A DNA stretch of 64,000 nt from Candidatus Latescibacterota bacterium (GTDB lineage Bacteria > Latescibacterota > UBA2968): contig JAJEDY010000083.1 of assembly GCA_022821275.1 (NCBI GenBank), positions 1-64,000 of the forward strand, read 5' to 3'. Below the pieces are notes generated by a model, which was given only the letters and a program-made list of their open reading frames with translations, ran no database searches and was not told the DNA's origin. This document shows positions 63,313 through 64,000 of the stretch, in pieces. Positions within the stretch are counted from its first letter, which is position 1. Every line of letters begins with the position of its first letter. Position numbers and translations under genes: made by a program.

Positions 63313-64000
63313 CCTGCGACTACGACATCATCGTGATAGGCACTGGCCCCGGCGGAGAAGGCGCGGCGATGAAATCTGCCAAGGAAGGCAAGCGCGTTGC
63401 CGTCATCGACAATTACAAAAATGTGGGTGGCAACAGCACGCATAGAGCCACGATTCCGAGCAAAGCATTGCGCCAGTATGTGCAGCAAATCATCGACACC
63501 AATACACATAGCGCAACGAGTCTTCCCGAATTGCTCGACCGGGCCGCCGACCTCATCGAGGATCAGGTTGACCTTCGCACGGGCTATTACGAACGCAATG
63601 ATGTCGATATTATCCTGGGCCGTGCATCTTTTGTCGATGAACACACCGTCGAAGTCGCGTTGCTCAACGGAGGATCTGAGTGCTATACCGCCCGGGGATT
63701 TATTATCGCCTCAGGATCTCGTCCCTATCAACCGCCCGACATTGATTTTTCCCATCCTCGGATTCGCGACAGCGACTCCATCCTGGGCCTCAATGAAACG
63801 CCGCGCATCATCACCATTTATGGCGCGGGGGTAATCGGCTGCGAATACGCATCCATATTCCGAGGCCTGAATATAAAAGTCAATCTCATCAACAGTCGCA
63901 GCCAATTGCTCTCCTATCTCGACGACGAAATCATCGACGCCCTCAGTTATCATCTCAGCCAAAACGGCGTGCGTATTCGCCACAACGAAGAATACGACCG
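63309..64000 (+). CDS. sthA: Soluble NAD(P) transhydrogenase-type flavoprotein (SthA-like), partial
   Basis: The first 230 residues of a pyridine nucleotide-disulfide oxidoreductase-family protein run off the window edge. An FAD loop [13 protein letters not shown] (9-21) and NAD loop [15 protein letters not shown] (about 176-190) are present. In place of the CxxxxC redox disulfide the active-site region is [17 protein letters not shown], without either Cys, as in SthA (E. coli retains one Cys there). It would move hydride between NADPH and NAD+. It overlaps the esterase stop by ATGA. The C-terminal interface domain is not seen. Confidence 0.82.
   Translation, partial: MTCDYDIIVIGTGPGGEGAAMKSAKEGKRVAVIDNYKNVGGNSTHRATIPSKALRQYVQQIIDTNTHSATSLPELLDRAADLIEDQVDLRTGYYERNDVDIILGRASFVDEHTVEVALLNGGSECYTARGFIIASGSRPYQPPDIDFSHPRIRDSDSILGLNETPRIITIYGAGVIGCEYASIFRGLNIKVNLINSRSQLLSYLDDEIIDALSYHLSQNGVRIRHNEEYD

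Overview
The window is a gene-dense bacterial chromosome segment with about 55 protein genes, one tRNA gene and a few broken genes. A TonB-family protein, lipoprotein and periplasm-type genes and the absence of sporulation genes suggest a Gram-negative cell envelope. The density of sulfatases, phytanoyl-CoA-dioxygenase-like (PhyH) proteins, Gfo/Idh/MocA oxidoreductases and (alpha/alpha)-toroid enzymes resembles uncultured marine or soil lineages such as Latescibacterota or Poribacteria. This placement is an inference from gene content only. Most promoters that can be read are of the sigma-70 type (TTGACA, about 17 bases, TATATT or similar).

Layout. 0-8 kb: degraded and intact sulfatases, a truncated Fic-family fragment, a hairpin resembling an IS200/IS605 end, a toroid enzyme with a divergent LacI regulator, and an unrecognised GNAT-like gene. 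8-12.7 kb: two nearly identical PhyH genes (a 1115-bp direct duplication) flanking a SAM methyltransferase, then a DUF433/DUF5615 toxin-antitoxin pair and an XRE remnant. 12.7-19.1 kb: a glycan and small-molecule catabolism block (creatininase-like, Gfo/Idh/MocA, sialidase-like, SDR, sulfatase, aldo-keto reductase). 19.2-26.6 kb: HNH nuclease, HD phosphohydrolase, xylose isomerase, DUF1854 protein, short-lid adenylate kinase plus lipid kinase, PhyH, Gfo/Idh/MocA.

26.6-29.9 kb: a BlaI-type repressor, an M56 (BlaR1-like) metalloprotease whose C-terminal half looks like DUF4837, and a TonB-like protein. Three similar 16-bp AT-rich palindromes sit at the two promoters. This is the most novel-looking unit in the window. 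30-33 kb: toroid enzyme, VOC protein, Asp-box propeller. 33.1-37.7 kb: rpsT, then a leftward cysteine-biosynthesis cluster (cysH, cysM, JAMM protease, CysO-like sulfur carrier ending GG-CSF, Rrf2 regulator, cysK) and tRNA-Lys.

37.8-47.4 kb: membrane fusion protein, pyruvate phosphate dikinase, an N6-adenine DNA methyltransferase, parA-parB, and a lipoprotein joining peroxiredoxin-like, cytochrome-c-like and copper-monooxygenase-like parts. 47.4-52.3 kb: peptide-type solute-binding protein, zinc alcohol dehydrogenase, cupin, Gfo/Idh/MocA. 52.5-55.2 kb: NatAB-like ABC exporter with two small membrane proteins. 55.3-64 kb: a rightward run of S9 peptidase, SDR, DUF3500 protein, sugar nucleotidyltransferase, EttA-type ABC-F protein, alpha/beta hydrolase and the start of a soluble transhydrogenase-type flavoprotein. 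No CRISPR array, rRNA or intact insertion sequence was seen.
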